This document shows, one piece after another, positions 55,893-64,000 of a stretch of DNA of 64,000 bases. The notes below the pieces were generated by a model. That model did no database searches. It was not told the DNA's origin and saw only the letters and a program-made list of their open reading frames with translations. The translations under genes and the position numbers were made by a program. Location of the stretch: the NCBI RefSeq assembly GCF_003318165.1, contig NZ_QOCB01000023.1, positions 1 through 64,000 on the forward strand. Direction: 5' to 3'. How positions within the stretch are numbered: the first letter of the stretch is position 1; the number at the start of each line of letters is the position of its first letter. This DNA comes from Psychromonas sp. B3M02 (GTDB lineage: Bacteria > Pseudomonadota > Gammaproteobacteria > Enterobacterales > Psychromonadaceae).

Positions 55893-57065
55893 TTATTCGC
55901 CATCCAATCCTCTAATGGGTTTAATACGCCCCCAACTTTTACAGGATGGACACTGCCAAAATAACTTTTTAGTGGAGTAACCACATTTTTGACAGCGATA
56001 TTGAGGCCTAAAAGTGATCTGCTCACTCACTAGTTTATGTAAAAATAGTAGGCTCTCTTTTTCATTATCCGATTGCGCTAAACTCAAATGATAGGTCATC
56101 AAGTGATTAAAACCTTTCATAGTTGGGTTGCGACGTAATTCTTGTAACATAAAGCTTTGTGCTTGCTCAATACTTTCAAATTCAGCGATCAATTTAGCCA
56201 ACATAATAACCGCGCTAGCGCCTGCACCTAATTGAATAATACGTTTCAAATAGTGCATTAGATCTTGTTCAGTATTAGCTTGTTTGTGTAAGGTATATAA
56301 CCTTTCTAAAATCACTTCAGTAAAGTCGATATCTAACTCAGGTACCTGCTCTAACATCTGTAGTGCTTTATCTAGCTGCTGATTTTTCTCATAGTAATCA
56401 GCCATCGCTAAACAAGCACGAATACACTTAGGAAAAGTCGTTAAAGCTTTTTGATATAACTTAATTGCTTGCTTTTGCTGCTCTGGTTTTTGCATCTGAT
56501 CAGCCAGACTACAATATAAGTAAGATAATGTTCTTGGTTTAGCTTGCGACTTACCTACTTTATCCATTTGCTCAGTACAGTTAATCGCTTCTTGCCAATC
56601 TTTTAACTGTTGATAAATAAGTAATAAATTTTCTAATGCGACTTGTCTGTATTCTGGTGACTCTTTAAGTTGAATAAAGGTTTCTTCACTTCGATCAAAT
56701 AAACCAGATTGATAAAAATCTTTACCCAGTTGCAACATGGCTAAATCACGTTGCTCAAGGGTTAAAGAGGGTCTTGCAATTAAGTTTTGGTGGATACGAA
56801 TTGCGCGATCTACTTCGCCGTTTTGGCGAAATAAATTACCCAAGGCAAGGTGGGTTTCAATGGTTTCATCATCAACATCAAGCAAAGCAATAAAGTGATC
56901 AACCGCTTTATCCGGTTGTTCATTGAGTAGGAAGTTTAAGCCTTGCACATACTCCCTGCTTAGCTGATTACCCTTTTTTTGTTTCTTTTGATAAACGCTG
57001 CGCACACCCATATACCAACCATAAAAGGCTGCTACCGGGAGTAGGAGGAAGAATATTTCTTGCAC
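55893..57065 (-). CDS. lapB: Lipopolysaccharide assembly protein B (YciM)
   Basis: Inner-membrane-anchored regulator that, in E. coli, recruits FtsH to degrade LpxC and so sets lipopolysaccharide levels. 390 aa. One N-terminal membrane helix (about 1-18), nine or so TPR repeats on the cytoplasmic side, and a C-terminal rubredoxin-like zinc site, Cys358-X2-Cys361 and Cys372-X2-Cys375. It starts 6 nt after lapA. It links functionally to the lipid A genes at 22-26 kb. Confidence 0.94.
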   Translation of the reverse strand: MQEIFFLLLPVAAFYGWYMGVRSVYQKKQKKGNQLSREYVQGLNFLLNEQPDKAVDHFIALLDVDDETIETHLALGNLFRQNGEVDRAIRIHQNLIARPSLTLEQRDLAMLQLGKDFYQSGLFDRSEETFIQLKESPEYRQVALENLLLIYQQLKDWQEAINCTEQMDKVGKSQAKPRTLSYLYCSLADQMQKPEQQKQAIKLYQKALTTFPKCIRACLAMADYYEKNQQLDKALQMLEQVPELDIDFTEVILERLYTLHKQANTEQDLMHYLKRIIQLGAGASAVIMLAKLIAEFESIEQAQSFMLQELRRNPTMKGFNHLMTYHLSLAQSDNEKESLLFLHKLVSEQITFRPQYRCQKCGYSTKKLFWQCPSCKSWGRIKPIRGLDGE

Positions 57066-57071
57066 TAAGAA

Positions 57072-57359
57072 TTAATCTTTTTCGATACGGTCGCGTAAAT
57101 CATTTAACTCTCTACGCTGTTTTATATTCAATTTATTTAATTGACGGCATTTCATTTTTAACGCCAAGTGGAAATAGCTACCTAAACCCAGAGCAATAAC
57201 AAAACCAAAGGAGAATATAATCGCTGCTAAGGTTGATAAGCGTAATTCATTTTGCGCAATAAGATAATTAAATGTAACAAGTTGTTGGTTTTGTAAACCC
57301 AACACAATCACAACAATAAAAAATATCACTGTGATTAATATAGTTAGAAATCTTTTCAT
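57072..57359 (-). CDS. lapA: Lipopolysaccharide assembly protein A (YciS)
   Basis: Small inner-membrane partner of LapB. The ATG at 57359 gives 95 aa (MKRFLTILITVIFFIVVIV), the family length. The longer frame from 57407 adds a Cys-rich leader unlike the family. Two membrane helices (about 3-23 and 42-64) are followed by a basic coiled tail (RQLNKLNIKQRRELNDLRDRIEKD). A GGGT 7 nt before the ATG is only a weak ribosome-binding site. Confidence 0.9.
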   Translation of the reverse strand: MKRFLTILITVIFFIVVIVLGLQNQQLVTFNYLIAQNELRLSTLAAIIFSFGFVIALGLGSYFHLALKMKCRQLNKLNIKQRRELNDLRDRIEKD

Positions 57360-57508
57360 ACTGATACCCACACAAGAACAAGATGTACTGAGTGTATTAT
57401 AAATCATTCAGGGAATAAATCATTGATATGCATCGTTTATGATTATCGACGCAGATAGTGATCAATTTAATACAGTTGGGCAATTAAAGCAGGTAATAAT
57501 AGACAGGT

Positions 57509-57537
57509 AAAAAAAATGGTGCCTTTCGGCACCATTT
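57509..57537 (-). terminator. Terminator of ihfB
   Basis: 10-bp stem AAATGGTGCC / GGCACCATTT with a GAAA tetraloop on the minus strand, followed by a T-run of eight (including stem ends). It lies 7 nt after the ihfB stop. Confidence 0.9.
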
Positions 57538-57543
57538 GTATAT

Positions 57544-57831
57544 CTAGGTATTTAACGCATTAACACGTTCTCTCAACGCTTTACCCGGTTTAAAATGGGG
57601 AACATATTTACCACCCAGTTCAACCTTATCACCTGTTTTAGGATTACGGCCGATACGTGGGGCACGGTAATGTAAAGAAAAACTGCCAAAACCTCGTACT
57701 TCAATTCTTTCGCCAGAAGCCAAAGAATTAGTCATCAGAGTCAACGTTTCTCTCACACTATCTTCAACTTCTTTAACCGACAATTGAAAGTGTTTGCTGG
57801 TTAGTCTTTCGATTAGATCAGACTTAGTCAT
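57544..57831 (-). CDS. ihfB: Integration host factor beta subunit
   Basis: DNA-bending nucleoid protein, 95 aa, partner of IhfA. The HU/IHF signature is complete: [21 protein letters not shown] with the intercalating Pro loop, then [20 protein letters not shown] commonly assists sigma-54 promoters, so it may serve the flagellar promoters in this window. It lies downstream of rpsA, the conserved order. Confidence 0.97.
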   Translation of the reverse strand: MTKSDLIERLTSKHFQLSVKEVEDSVRETLTLMTNSLASGERIEVRGFGSFSLHYRAPRIGRNPKTGDKVELGGKYVPHFKPGKALRERVNALNT

Positions 57832-57914
57832 AACTTACCTCGTATTATTTGAATACAAATTAAAACAGACTCCAGGTTAATGCTTTAAACGTGACTGTTG
57901 CCAGCCACATTTAA

Positions 57915-59585
57915 TTATTTACCTTTAGCAGCGTTAAACGCGTCTAGCATTGCATTACCCATGCTTGCTTCGTCTTGTTGCTTCAAGCTATCGATAGCAT
58001 CTTTCTCATCTGCTTCATCTTTCGCTTTGATAGATAGGCTGATTACGCGGTTTTTACGATCAACACCTACGTATTTAGCTTCAACAGACTCACCAGCTTT
58101 TAATACTGTAGATGCATCTTCGATACGGTCACGTGAGATATCTGCAACACGGATGTAACCTTCAACGCCTTCAGTAAGAGTAACTGTAGCACCCTTAGCA
58201 TCAACTTCAGAGATAGTACCAGTAACGATAGCACCTTTCTTGAATTCTGCTAGGTAGTTATTGAATGGGTCAGCAGCGATTTGCTTGATACCTAGAGAGA
58301 TACGTTCGCGCTCTGGGTCAACTTGTAATACAACAGCTTCGATTTCGTCGCCTTTTTTGTAGTCAAGTACAGCTTTTTCGCCTTCAACTTCCCAACTGAT
58401 GTCAGAAAGGTGAACTAGACCGTCGATGTTACCGTCAAGACCGATGAAGATACCGAAGTCAGTGATAGATTTAATCTTACCAGAAACTTTTTGTCCTTTA
58501 TCGTGTGTTGAAGAGAACTCTTCCCACGGGTTAGCTTTACATTGCTTAAGACCTAGAGAGATACGACGACGTTCTTCGTCGATATCTAGAACCATAACTT
58601 CAGCCATATCACCTAAGTTAACAACTTTAGATGGGTGGATGTTTTTGTTAGTCCAATCCATTTCAGAAACGTGAACAAGACCTTCTACGCCTTCTTCAAT
58701 TTCTACGAAACAACCGTAATCAGTTAAGTTTGTCACTTTACCAGTTAGACGAGTTGATTCTGGGTAACGCTTAGCGATTGCAACCCATGGATCTTCACCT
58801 AATTGCTTAAGACCTAGAGAAACACGAGTGCGCTCACGGTCAAACTTAAGGATTTTAACGTTGATTTCTTCACCAACAGTTACGATTTCACTTGGGTGCT
58901 TAACGCGTTTCCAAGCCATATCTGTGATATGTAATAGGCCGTCTACACCACCTAAGTCTACGAAAGCACCGTAGTCAGTTAGGTTCTTAACGATACCTTT
59001 AACTTCTTGACCTTCTTGTAGGTTCTCAAGAAGCTCATCACGTTCAACACTGTTTTCAGTTTCGATAACAGCACGACGAGATACAACAACGTTGTTGCGT
59101 TTTTGGTCTAGCTTGATCACTTTGAATTCAATATCTTTGTTTTCAAGGTGAGCAGTGTCACGTACTGGACGTACGTCAACTAATGAACCAGGTAGGAAAG
59201 CACGGATACCGTTTAATTCAACAGTGAAACCACCTTTAACTTTACCGTTAATAACACCGATAACTGTTTCTTGGTCTTCGTACGCTTTCTCTAATTGGAT
59301 CCAAGCTTCGTGACGTTTAGCTTTTTCGCGAGAAAGTTTAGTTTCACCGAAACCGTCTTCTACAGCGTCTAACGCTACATCACAAACATCGCCAACTTCA
59401 ACTTCAACTTCGCCAGCAGCGTTCTTGAACTCTTCAACTGGGATAGCAGCTTCAGATTTAAGACCTGCATCAACGAATACTAAGTTGTTGCTAATACGTA
59501 CGATTGTACCTTTAACAATTGTACCTGGGCGAGTTTCTACTTGTTGAAGAGATTCTTCAAATAGTTCAGCAAAAGATTCCATCAT
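57915..59585 (-). CDS. rpsA: 30S ribosomal protein S1
   Basis: Brings structured or leaderless-weak mRNAs to the ribosome. 556 aa, E. coli-like length, with six S1/OB repeats (the first two ribosome-binding, then four RNA-binding: [60 protein letters not shown] and a more diverged fifth/sixth). Two adjacent ATG codons (59585, 59582) can serve as start. There is no Shine-Dalgarno sequence; instead GGA-loop hairpins lie upstream, as in E. coli rpsA. Confidence 0.98.
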   Translation of the reverse strand: MMESFAELFEESLQQVETRPGTIVKGTIVRISNNLVFVDAGLKSEAAIPVEEFKNAAGEVEVEVGDVCDVALDAVEDGFGETKLSREKAKRHEAWIQLEKAYEDQETVIGVINGKVKGGFTVELNGIRAFLPGSLVDVRPVRDTAHLENKDIEFKVIKLDQKRNNVVVSRRAVIETENSVERDELLENLQEGQEVKGIVKNLTDYGAFVDLGGVDGLLHITDMAWKRVKHPSEIVTVGEEINVKILKFDRERTRVSLGLKQLGEDPWVAIAKRYPESTRLTGKVTNLTDYGCFVEIEEGVEGLVHVSEMDWTNKNIHPSKVVNLGDMAEVMVLDIDEERRRISLGLKQCKANPWEEFSSTHDKGQKVSGKIKSITDFGIFIGLDGNIDGLVHLSDISWEVEGEKAVLDYKKGDEIEAVVLQVDPERERISLGIKQIAADPFNNYLAEFKKGAIVTGTISEVDAKGATVTLTEGVEGYIRVADISRDRIEDASTVLKAGESVEAKYVGVDRKNRVISLSIKAKDEADEKDAIDSLKQQDEASMGNAMLDAFNAAKGK

Positions 59586-59688
59586 CTATTTATTCACACT
59601 TATTTTATACAACCACATACAGTCCATTCGTATGGGAGGCAAGAAAGATTACCACTTCATCCGTGAAGCAGTTTTAGTACGCAACTGA
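59586..59688 (-). promoter_or_regulatory. rpsA translation initiation region with GGA-loop hairpins
   Basis: Reading the minus strand there are two hairpins: CTTCA-CGGA-TGAAG (59655-59668) and CATAC-GAATGGACT-GTATG (59616-59634). Both loops contain GGA, and no Shine-Dalgarno precedes the ATG. E. coli rpsA is known to start translation this way and to be repressed by free S1. Confidence 0.6.
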
Positions 59689-60375
59689 TTATTCAGTTGC
59701 AATTTTTAATTTTAGCGCCGTAAAGTTGAGTATTTGCTCAACCACTTCATCAATCGTTAATGAAGTCGAATCAATCACAAATGCATCATCGGCAGGTCGT
59801 AAGGGAGCAACAGCTCGGTTACGGTCGCGATAATCACGCTCTTTAATTTCGCTTAAAATTTGCGCGATGCTAACATTAAAACCCTTGTCTTGCAACTGGT
59901 TAAAACGGCGTTGCGCTCGTTCTTCGGCACTTGCATCAAGGAATATTTTTACTGGCGCATCTGGAAACACCACGGTTCCCATGTCTCTGCCGTCAGCAAT
60001 TAAACCAGGTGCTTGTAAAAAAGCCTGTTGGCGAGCTAATAAAGCAGCTCGGACTTGTTCGATAGAAGCGACTTCTGAGGCAGCTTGTCCTACCACTTCG
60101 GTACGTAATTGATCACCGATATTTTGATCACCTAATAATGTATCGACACCGCTACCATTAGAAACAAAAGAGACATCTAAGGTTAAGGCGAGTGCCGCTA
60201 ATGCATCAGCGTTATTTAATGCGATCTGTTTTTTTAATGCTGCAAAAGCAAGGATGCGATACAAGGCTCCACTATCTAATAAATGCCATTTTAGTTTTTT
60301 GGCTAAAATGTGACACACAGTACCTTTCCCTGAGCCACTTGGACCATCGATAGTGATTAAATTTGAAACTGACAT
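59689..60375 (-). CDS. cmk: Cytidylate kinase
   Basis: Phosphorylates CMP and dCMP. 228 aa. P-loop [18 protein letters not shown] at the N-terminus; [13 protein letters not shown] and the LID-region Arg-rich segment [11 protein letters not shown] are present, with [16 protein letters not shown] near the C-terminus. It lies immediately upstream of rpsA, conserved across gammaproteobacteria. Confidence 0.97.
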   Translation of the reverse strand: MSVSNLITIDGPSGSGKGTVCHILAKKLKWHLLDSGALYRILAFAALKKQIALNNADALAALALTLDVSFVSNGSGVDTLLGDQNIGDQLRTEVVGQAASEVASIEQVRAALLARQQAFLQAPGLIADGRDMGTVVFPDAPVKIFLDASAEERAQRRFNQLQDKGFNVSIAQILSEIKERDYRDRNRAVAPLRPADDAFVIDSTSLTIDEVVEQILNFTALKLKIATE

Positions 60376-60435
60376 TACCGCCCAACCTTGTTTATTAACG
60401 AATGTATTTATTGACTATTTTTTACTGCTATTTTA

Positions 60436-61212
60436 CTAATCTATCTCATCTAAAAAGTCACTTAAATCAGCTTGATCTTGAGCTTGTTGCTGCTCTGACT
60501 GCAGTTTCAAGCGGAAAAACTCATTACTGTCTTGATGTAATGCACTCTTTCTTGATTGAATAAATGCCTCTTTAACAAAGGTATATGAATCCAAAGATTG
60601 CTCTACTAAAGCTTCTTGCCCCAATACACTTGAACGCGCATCCAAGCCATCAAAAAACCAGATAGTTGCCGTTTGCCACCAAGTGAAATAGGTTGTTGGA
60701 AAATACAAATTATCAACAATTGTCCCCACTAAGATACGCGGTGAACTTGGCCCAGTGACTGGTACCATTAAATAGGGACCTTGTGGTACTGACCAGTTAC
60801 CCAACACATTACTAAAGCTCTCTCTACGACGCTCTACGCCACCATATTTAGCGACATCAAATAACCCTAACACACCAAATGTAGAGTTAAATGCAAAACG
60901 AAAAAAGGCATCCGTTGCATGTTGAAACTCTAGCTGTAATAAGTTGTTCACTATGGTGGAAGGCTCTTCTAGATTTTGTACTGCATTATTGATCGCTTCA
61001 CGCCCTGCTTTTGGTACCCAATCCACATAGCTTTGTGTTACAGGGCGATAGATGTAATCATCTAACACATAATAGTTAAAGTCCCATACTAAACGGTTAA
61101 CTGGCTCAATGGGGTCACTCATATAAGTGTCTTTATTGCCCTGAACAGATTGAGCAAAAGCGTTGCTACCTAACATTAATAGGAGCGCTGGCAATAAATG
61201 TCGTCTAAACAT
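60436..61212 (-). CDS. mlaA: MlaA (VacJ) phospholipid retrograde transport protein
   Basis: Outer-membrane component of the Mla system that removes misplaced phospholipids from the outer leaflet. 258 aa. The core motifs are DPIEPVNRLVWDFNYYVLDDYIYRPV, NLEEPSTIVNNLLQ, FNSTFGVLGLFDVA and GPYLMVPVTGPSSPR. The N-terminal signal ends as SNAFA-QS, a signal peptidase I type with no lipobox Cys, whereas E. coli MlaA is a lipoprotein. No other mla genes are in this window. It lies 29 nt after ccmI on the same strand. Confidence 0.92.
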   Translation of the reverse strand: MFRRHLLPALLLMLGSNAFAQSVQGNKDTYMSDPIEPVNRLVWDFNYYVLDDYIYRPVTQSYVDWVPKAGREAINNAVQNLEEPSTIVNNLLQLEFQHATDAFFRFAFNSTFGVLGLFDVAKYGGVERRRESFSNVLGNWSVPQGPYLMVPVTGPSSPRILVGTIVDNLYFPTTYFTWWQTATIWFFDGLDARSSVLGQEALVEQSLDSYTFVKEAFIQSRKSALHQDSNEFFRLKLQSEQQQAQDQADLSDFLDEID

Positions 61213-61241
61213 ATTGTTACATCCAAGTAATAAATTACAAA

Positions 61242-62483
61242 TTAAGATTGTTGATTAATAATAATATTCACAGGTGCGGTATCCCCTGCGTTAATGATTT
61301 GACTTTCTCCAAACCATTGACCAGTTTGCTTATTCGCTGTGCCATCGATAGTGATACGCGCTTTGATAATAAATTGCGGATGGTCACTTAATTTACTGCC
61401 TTCGATCATAGCATCTGCATCAGACAAAATGACCTGTTTTGGAAAGTTATCAATATCCAGTTTAATAGCAGCAATAGGCATTGCAGAACCATTCACCGCT
61501 TGTGCGTATATAAAAAGCTTACTATCAGGTGTGTATGATACCTGTTTTGCCAGTGTAATACTGACTTGATATTGTGCAGTTGCACTTACTGGGTTATTTT
61601 TTTGTTTTTGCAGCGCTAATTGTTGTTGTGCGTAGGCAATACTATTACTCAATACTCGCGCTTGTTCACCACTACTATCATTCAATAAAGGTAACACGGT
61701 TTGCCAACGTTTAATGGCTGCTTCAAAGTCTTCCTGCTGTAAGGCGATAAGCCCATACAAAGACCACGCTTGATAGTTTTCAGGATTACGTTGCAAAAAA
61801 AGTTTCAGCGCTAATTCTGCAGTAGTCTTTTCATATTGGTCACCGATTTTCATTTTTAATTCAATCGACTCTAGGGCGACTTCAACATTGTCGGGGTCAA
61901 GGGCGAGTGCTTTATCCATTGCTGCAATCGCTATTTCTGCATCATTAAAAATAGTGCCAAGACGGCTGTATAACAGCCAGCCTTTTAAATCATCAGGTTG
62001 TTCAACAAGGTGAACACGTAATCCGATCATCAGATCCTGTAGATCCTGTTGTTCTGGTTCAGGTGCATTTTCCTCAAATAACTTTTGATAAACATCAGGA
62101 TAACGCTGCAATGTTTGTTGCCAATCGTTAACCTGTTGAAAAGAGCCTACAGACCAATATAAGGCTAAACTAGCGACGAGAAAAAAAATTATTCCAGGTA
62201 ACCACAGAATCTTATTATTATTATTTTTTAACTGAGGTTGTTCATCGATGTCATCCAATAAATTATATTGTAATTCAGCCACTATGCTTTGTTGATCAGA
62301 GACTACCCCTCGCGCTAAGTCAGCTTCAACCTCTTTTAAACGGATATCATATAAATCATGGTTTAGTTGATTACGACGTCGTTCGTCAAGTTGGCTTTTT
62401 CTGTTAGCGATAAAAGGTAATAGTATCAATATTGAAAACAGCAATAACATTAAGGCAATCGCAATAACAAGCTGAGTGATCAT
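61242..62483 (-). CDS. ccmI: Cytochrome c maturation protein CcmI
   Basis: Inner-membrane chaperone that holds apocytochrome c for heme ligation. 413 aa. Two membrane helices (about 4-26 and 97-117) flank a cytoplasmic loop with a leucine-rich coil (QLNHDLYDIRLKEVEADLARG). A periplasmic part follows with TPR repeats (WLLYSRLG; AMDKALALDPDNVEVAL; WSLYGLIALQQEDFEAAIKRW) and a C-terminal beta domain. It overlaps ccmH by 4 bp. Confidence 0.93.
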   Translation of the reverse strand: MITQLVIAIALMLLLFSILILLPFIANRKSQLDERRRNQLNHDLYDIRLKEVEADLARGVVSDQQSIVAELQYNLLDDIDEQPQLKNNNNKILWLPGIIFFLVASLALYWSVGSFQQVNDWQQTLQRYPDVYQKLFEENAPEPEQQDLQDLMIGLRVHLVEQPDDLKGWLLYSRLGTIFNDAEIAIAAMDKALALDPDNVEVALESIELKMKIGDQYEKTTAELALKLFLQRNPENYQAWSLYGLIALQQEDFEAAIKRWQTVLPLLNDSSGEQARVLSNSIAYAQQQLALQKQKNNPVSATAQYQVSITLAKQVSYTPDSKLFIYAQAVNGSAMPIAAIKLDIDNFPKQVILSDADAMIEGSKLSDHPQFIIKARITIDGTANKQTGQWFGESQIINAGDTAPVNIIINQQS

Positions 62484-62971
62484 CGCTCTGAATCCCTATC
62501 ATGTTGCGCTAATAATGAGGCTAATTTTTGTTTCTCCTGTGGGGCTAAAGCTTGCTTTTTACCTGTTTGAGTTTTCACCTGTTTCACTAAAATAAACACA
62601 CCACCCATGACAAAAAGTAACGGGCCTAGCCAAAGAAAAATAGTCGCAGGTGTCAACGGAGGATCGTAGCGAACAAAGTTACCAAATCGAGTCACCATAT
62701 AATCGACAACTTGCTCTTTGGTTTGCCCCTGTTTCACTAATTGATAGGCTTTATTACGAAGATCTTTTGCTAATTCAGCATTAGAGTCGGCAATATTCTG
62801 ATTTTGACATTTAGGACAGCGTAATAACTTAGTTAACTCATAGAAAGTTTGTTCCTGTTGTGCATTATCAAATTCAAAGCTCTCAATAGCAGCTTGAGCT
62901 GGATAGCTGGTCAACGCAGTTATCGATATTATTAAACCAATGTAAAACGCCATATTACGAACAGCAATCAT
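62480..62971 (-). CDS. ccmH: Cytochrome c maturation protein CcmH (thioredoxin-like, short form)
   Basis: Reduces the apocytochrome CXXCH cysteines. 163 aa. Signal peptide ending near YPAQAA, then the active site Cys52-Pro-Lys-Cys55 in LRCPKCQNQNIADSNAELAKD, and a C-terminal membrane helix (about 106-127). GAGGAG lies upstream of the ATG. It overlaps ccmG and ccmI by 4 bp each, so translation is coupled. This corresponds to the N-terminal half of E. coli CcmH, with CcmI as the separate TPR half. Confidence 0.94.
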   Translation of the reverse strand: MIAVRNMAFYIGLIISITALTSYPAQAAIESFEFDNAQQEQTFYELTKLLRCPKCQNQNIADSNAELAKDLRNKAYQLVKQGQTKEQVVDYMVTRFGNFVRYDPPLTPATIFLWLGPLLFVMGGVFILVKQVKTQTGKKQALAPQEKQKLASLLAQHDRDSER

Positions 62972-63510
62972 TGCATCTCCTCGTAAATAGCAGACAACTT
63001 ATCATTCCACACTTGTTCATTGAGGTCGCCAACATGACGATAACGGATAATGCCTTGGCTATCAATTAAGAAGGTTTCAGGCGCGCCATACACTCCTAAA
63101 TCTAATCCTAATAAACCGCTTTTATCAAATAAACTGATTTGATAAGGGTTATGCAATTCCTTCAACCAACGAATCGCTTTTTGGCGATCATCCTTATAAT
63201 TCATACCTACAATATATAAACCTTGATTAGCGAGTTTATTCAAATAGGTATGCTCTGCGTAACATGTTGGACACCAAGTCGCCCAAACATTAAGTAACAT
63301 TTTCTGACCTTTGAAAATATCCGCATTGTATTGTTTATTCTGATTAAAAATATCCTGCAAAGTAAACTTAGGCACAGGTTGCCCAATTAATGCAGATTCT
63401 AATTTACTAGGATCACTGCCTTTTAATAAGGGCGTCGCTAAGAAGATTGCGCCAATAATAAAAATAACAAAAGGCACTAACAACATTAATATCCGACGTT
63501 TGTTAAGCAT
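62968..63510 (-). CDS. ccmG: Thiol:disulfide interchange protein CcmG (DsbE)
   Basis: Periplasmic, membrane-anchored thioredoxin of cytochrome c maturation. The ATG at 63510 gives 180 aa (MLNKRRILMLLVPF), with GGAG 6 nt upstream. A GTG four codons earlier is possible but would bury that site. One N-terminal membrane helix, then the thioredoxin fold with Cys80-Pro-Thr-Cys83 in VWATWCPTCYAEH and the family patches GAPETFLID and RHVGDL. It overlaps ccmF by 8 bp. Confidence 0.95.
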   Translation of the reverse strand: MLNKRRILMLLVPFVIFIIGAIFLATPLLKGSDPSKLESALIGQPVPKFTLQDIFNQNKQYNADIFKGQKMLLNVWATWCPTCYAEHTYLNKLANQGLYIVGMNYKDDRQKAIRWLKELHNPYQISLFDKSGLLGLDLGVYGAPETFLIDSQGIIRYRHVGDLNEQVWNDKLSAIYEEMQ

Positions 63511-64000
63511 TTTGTTCTCCACTGTTATGCTTTGGTTCTATGAGTGCTGGTTTTTTAGTGCGGTATCGTTTATCACAAATCATTAATAACCCCGCAAATG
63601 CCATAATTAATGGCCCTAACCAAATCCAACGAATAAAGGGTTTATAATAGATACGGACAGCCCAAGCACCATCAGGTAGTTGCTCCCCCATGGCGATATA
63701 AAGATCTCTAATAAAACCGGCATCAATGGCTGCTTCGGTCATCGGCATACGCTGCACCGTATAGATACGTTTCTCTGCATGCATCACAGCTACTTGTTGT
63801 TGGTCATGAGTGACTGAAAAAGTGCCTACCGTGCCTACATAATTTTCTCCGTTAAGTGCATTAATTTGATCAAAGTGAAAGTCATAATGTTCAAATGTAA
63901 TATGCTCACCAGTCGCTAGTTTTACATCTTTTTCAATGGAATAGTTTTGCGTCATGGTGATACCAATGATCATCACAGCTAACCCAAGATGCCCTAAGCT
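63503..64000 (-). CDS. ccmF: Cytochrome c heme lyase CcmF, C-terminal part
   Basis: Partial: the reading frame is open through the right edge, so the start lies outside the window. The visible 165 or so residues begin SLGHLGLAVMIIGITMTQNYS, the typical end of the CcmF core. Next are the C-terminal periplasmic domain (KDVKLATGEHITFEHYDF, EKRIYTVQRMPMTEAAID) and a last membrane helix (WLGPLIMAFAGLLMICDKRYR). It inserts heme into apocytochromes with CcmH. It leads into ccmG-ccmH-ccmI. Confidence 0.95.
   Translation of the reverse strand, partial: SLGHLGLAVMIIGITMTQNYSIEKDVKLATGEHITFEHYDFHFDQINALNGENYVGTVGTFSVTHDQQQVAVMHAEKRIYTVQRMPMTEAAIDAGFIRDLYIAMGEQLPDGAWAVRIYYKPFIRWIWLGPLIMAFAGLLMICDKRYRTKKPALIEPKHNSGEQNA

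Noticed and set aside
1-64000. CRISPR arrays, tRNA genes, insertion sequences, toxin-antitoxin or phage-defence genes
   Set aside because: No regularly spaced repeats, cloverleaf-like tRNA ends, transposases or defence-type proteins were seen; the window is core chromosome with a sucrose locus at its left end.

Overview
The window is chromosomal DNA of a marine-type gammaproteobacterium. Gene content and order (rpsB-tsf-pyrH-frr-uppS-cdsA-dxr-rseP-bamA-skp-lpxD-fabZ-lpxA-lpxB-rnhB-dnaE; cmk-rpsA-ihfB-lapA-lapB-pyrF; a polar-type flaA-flaG-fliD / flrA-flrB-flrC locus; EIIBC-type sucrose genes) fit the Vibrio / Psychromonas / Moritella / Photobacterium neighbourhood. The AT-rich composition and protein details suggest a Psychromonas-like organism, but that genus call is inference from memory. 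I saw no tRNA or rRNA genes, insertion sequences, prophage genes or CRISPR arrays.

Layout. 0.26-5.6 kb: sucrose locus, with scrB (hydrolase) and scrR (LacI-type repressor) on the minus strand and scrA (PTS EIIBC) and scrK (fructokinase) on the plus strand. Identical 16-bp operators lie in front of scrB and scrA. 5.7-13.6 kb: ampD, guaA, guaB, divergent xseA, and proA/proB. 13.9-18.3 kb: crl (sigma-S assembly factor), frsA, a GGDEF diguanylate cyclase with a good sigma-54 promoter, and tilS. 18.3-36.7 kb: a long minus-strand block running from rpsB (ribosome), through pyrH, frr, isoprenoid/lipid genes, envelope proteolysis and outer-membrane assembly (rseP, bamA, skp) and lipid A synthesis (lpxD-fabZ-lpxA-lpxB), to rnhB and dnaE. 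accA, usually next to dnaE, is missing there. 37-40.5 kb: map and glnD on the plus strand. 40.6-44.3 kb: a ferric-iron ABC importer behind a probable Fur box. 44.5-54.3 kb: flagellar regulators, filament cap, chaperones and one large flagellin. 54.4-60.4 kb: a MaoC-type hydratase, pyrF, lapB, lapA, ihfB, rpsA and cmk. 60.4-64 kb: mlaA and the cytochrome c maturation genes ccmI, ccmH, ccmG and the 3' end of ccmF, which runs off the right edge.

How it fits together. The flagellar region shows a regulatory hierarchy in its promoters: FlrA, then a sigma-54 promoter before flrBC, then sigma-54 promoters before fliD and before a reversed fliS-fliT pair, then two tandem sigma-28 promoters before the flagellin gene. 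The diguanylate cyclase 30 kb away has the best -24 box in the window, so c-di-GMP synthesis may be wired into the same regulon. FlrA/FleQ proteins are known c-di-GMP receptors.

Novelty. Most of the window is conserved housekeeping DNA and I do not see a complete undescribed system. The observations most worth checking are: (1) the N-terminus of the sucrose-6-phosphate hydrolase aligns with the PTS EIIB domain of the neighbouring transporter but has Pro where the phosphorylated Cys should be; (2) the sigma-54 promoter and far-upstream palindrome before the diguanylate cyclase gene; (3) the reversed fliS-fliT pair, with a promoter nearly identical to that of fliD and a FleQ-like palindrome shared with flrA; (4) tandem sigma-28 promoters before the flagellin gene.
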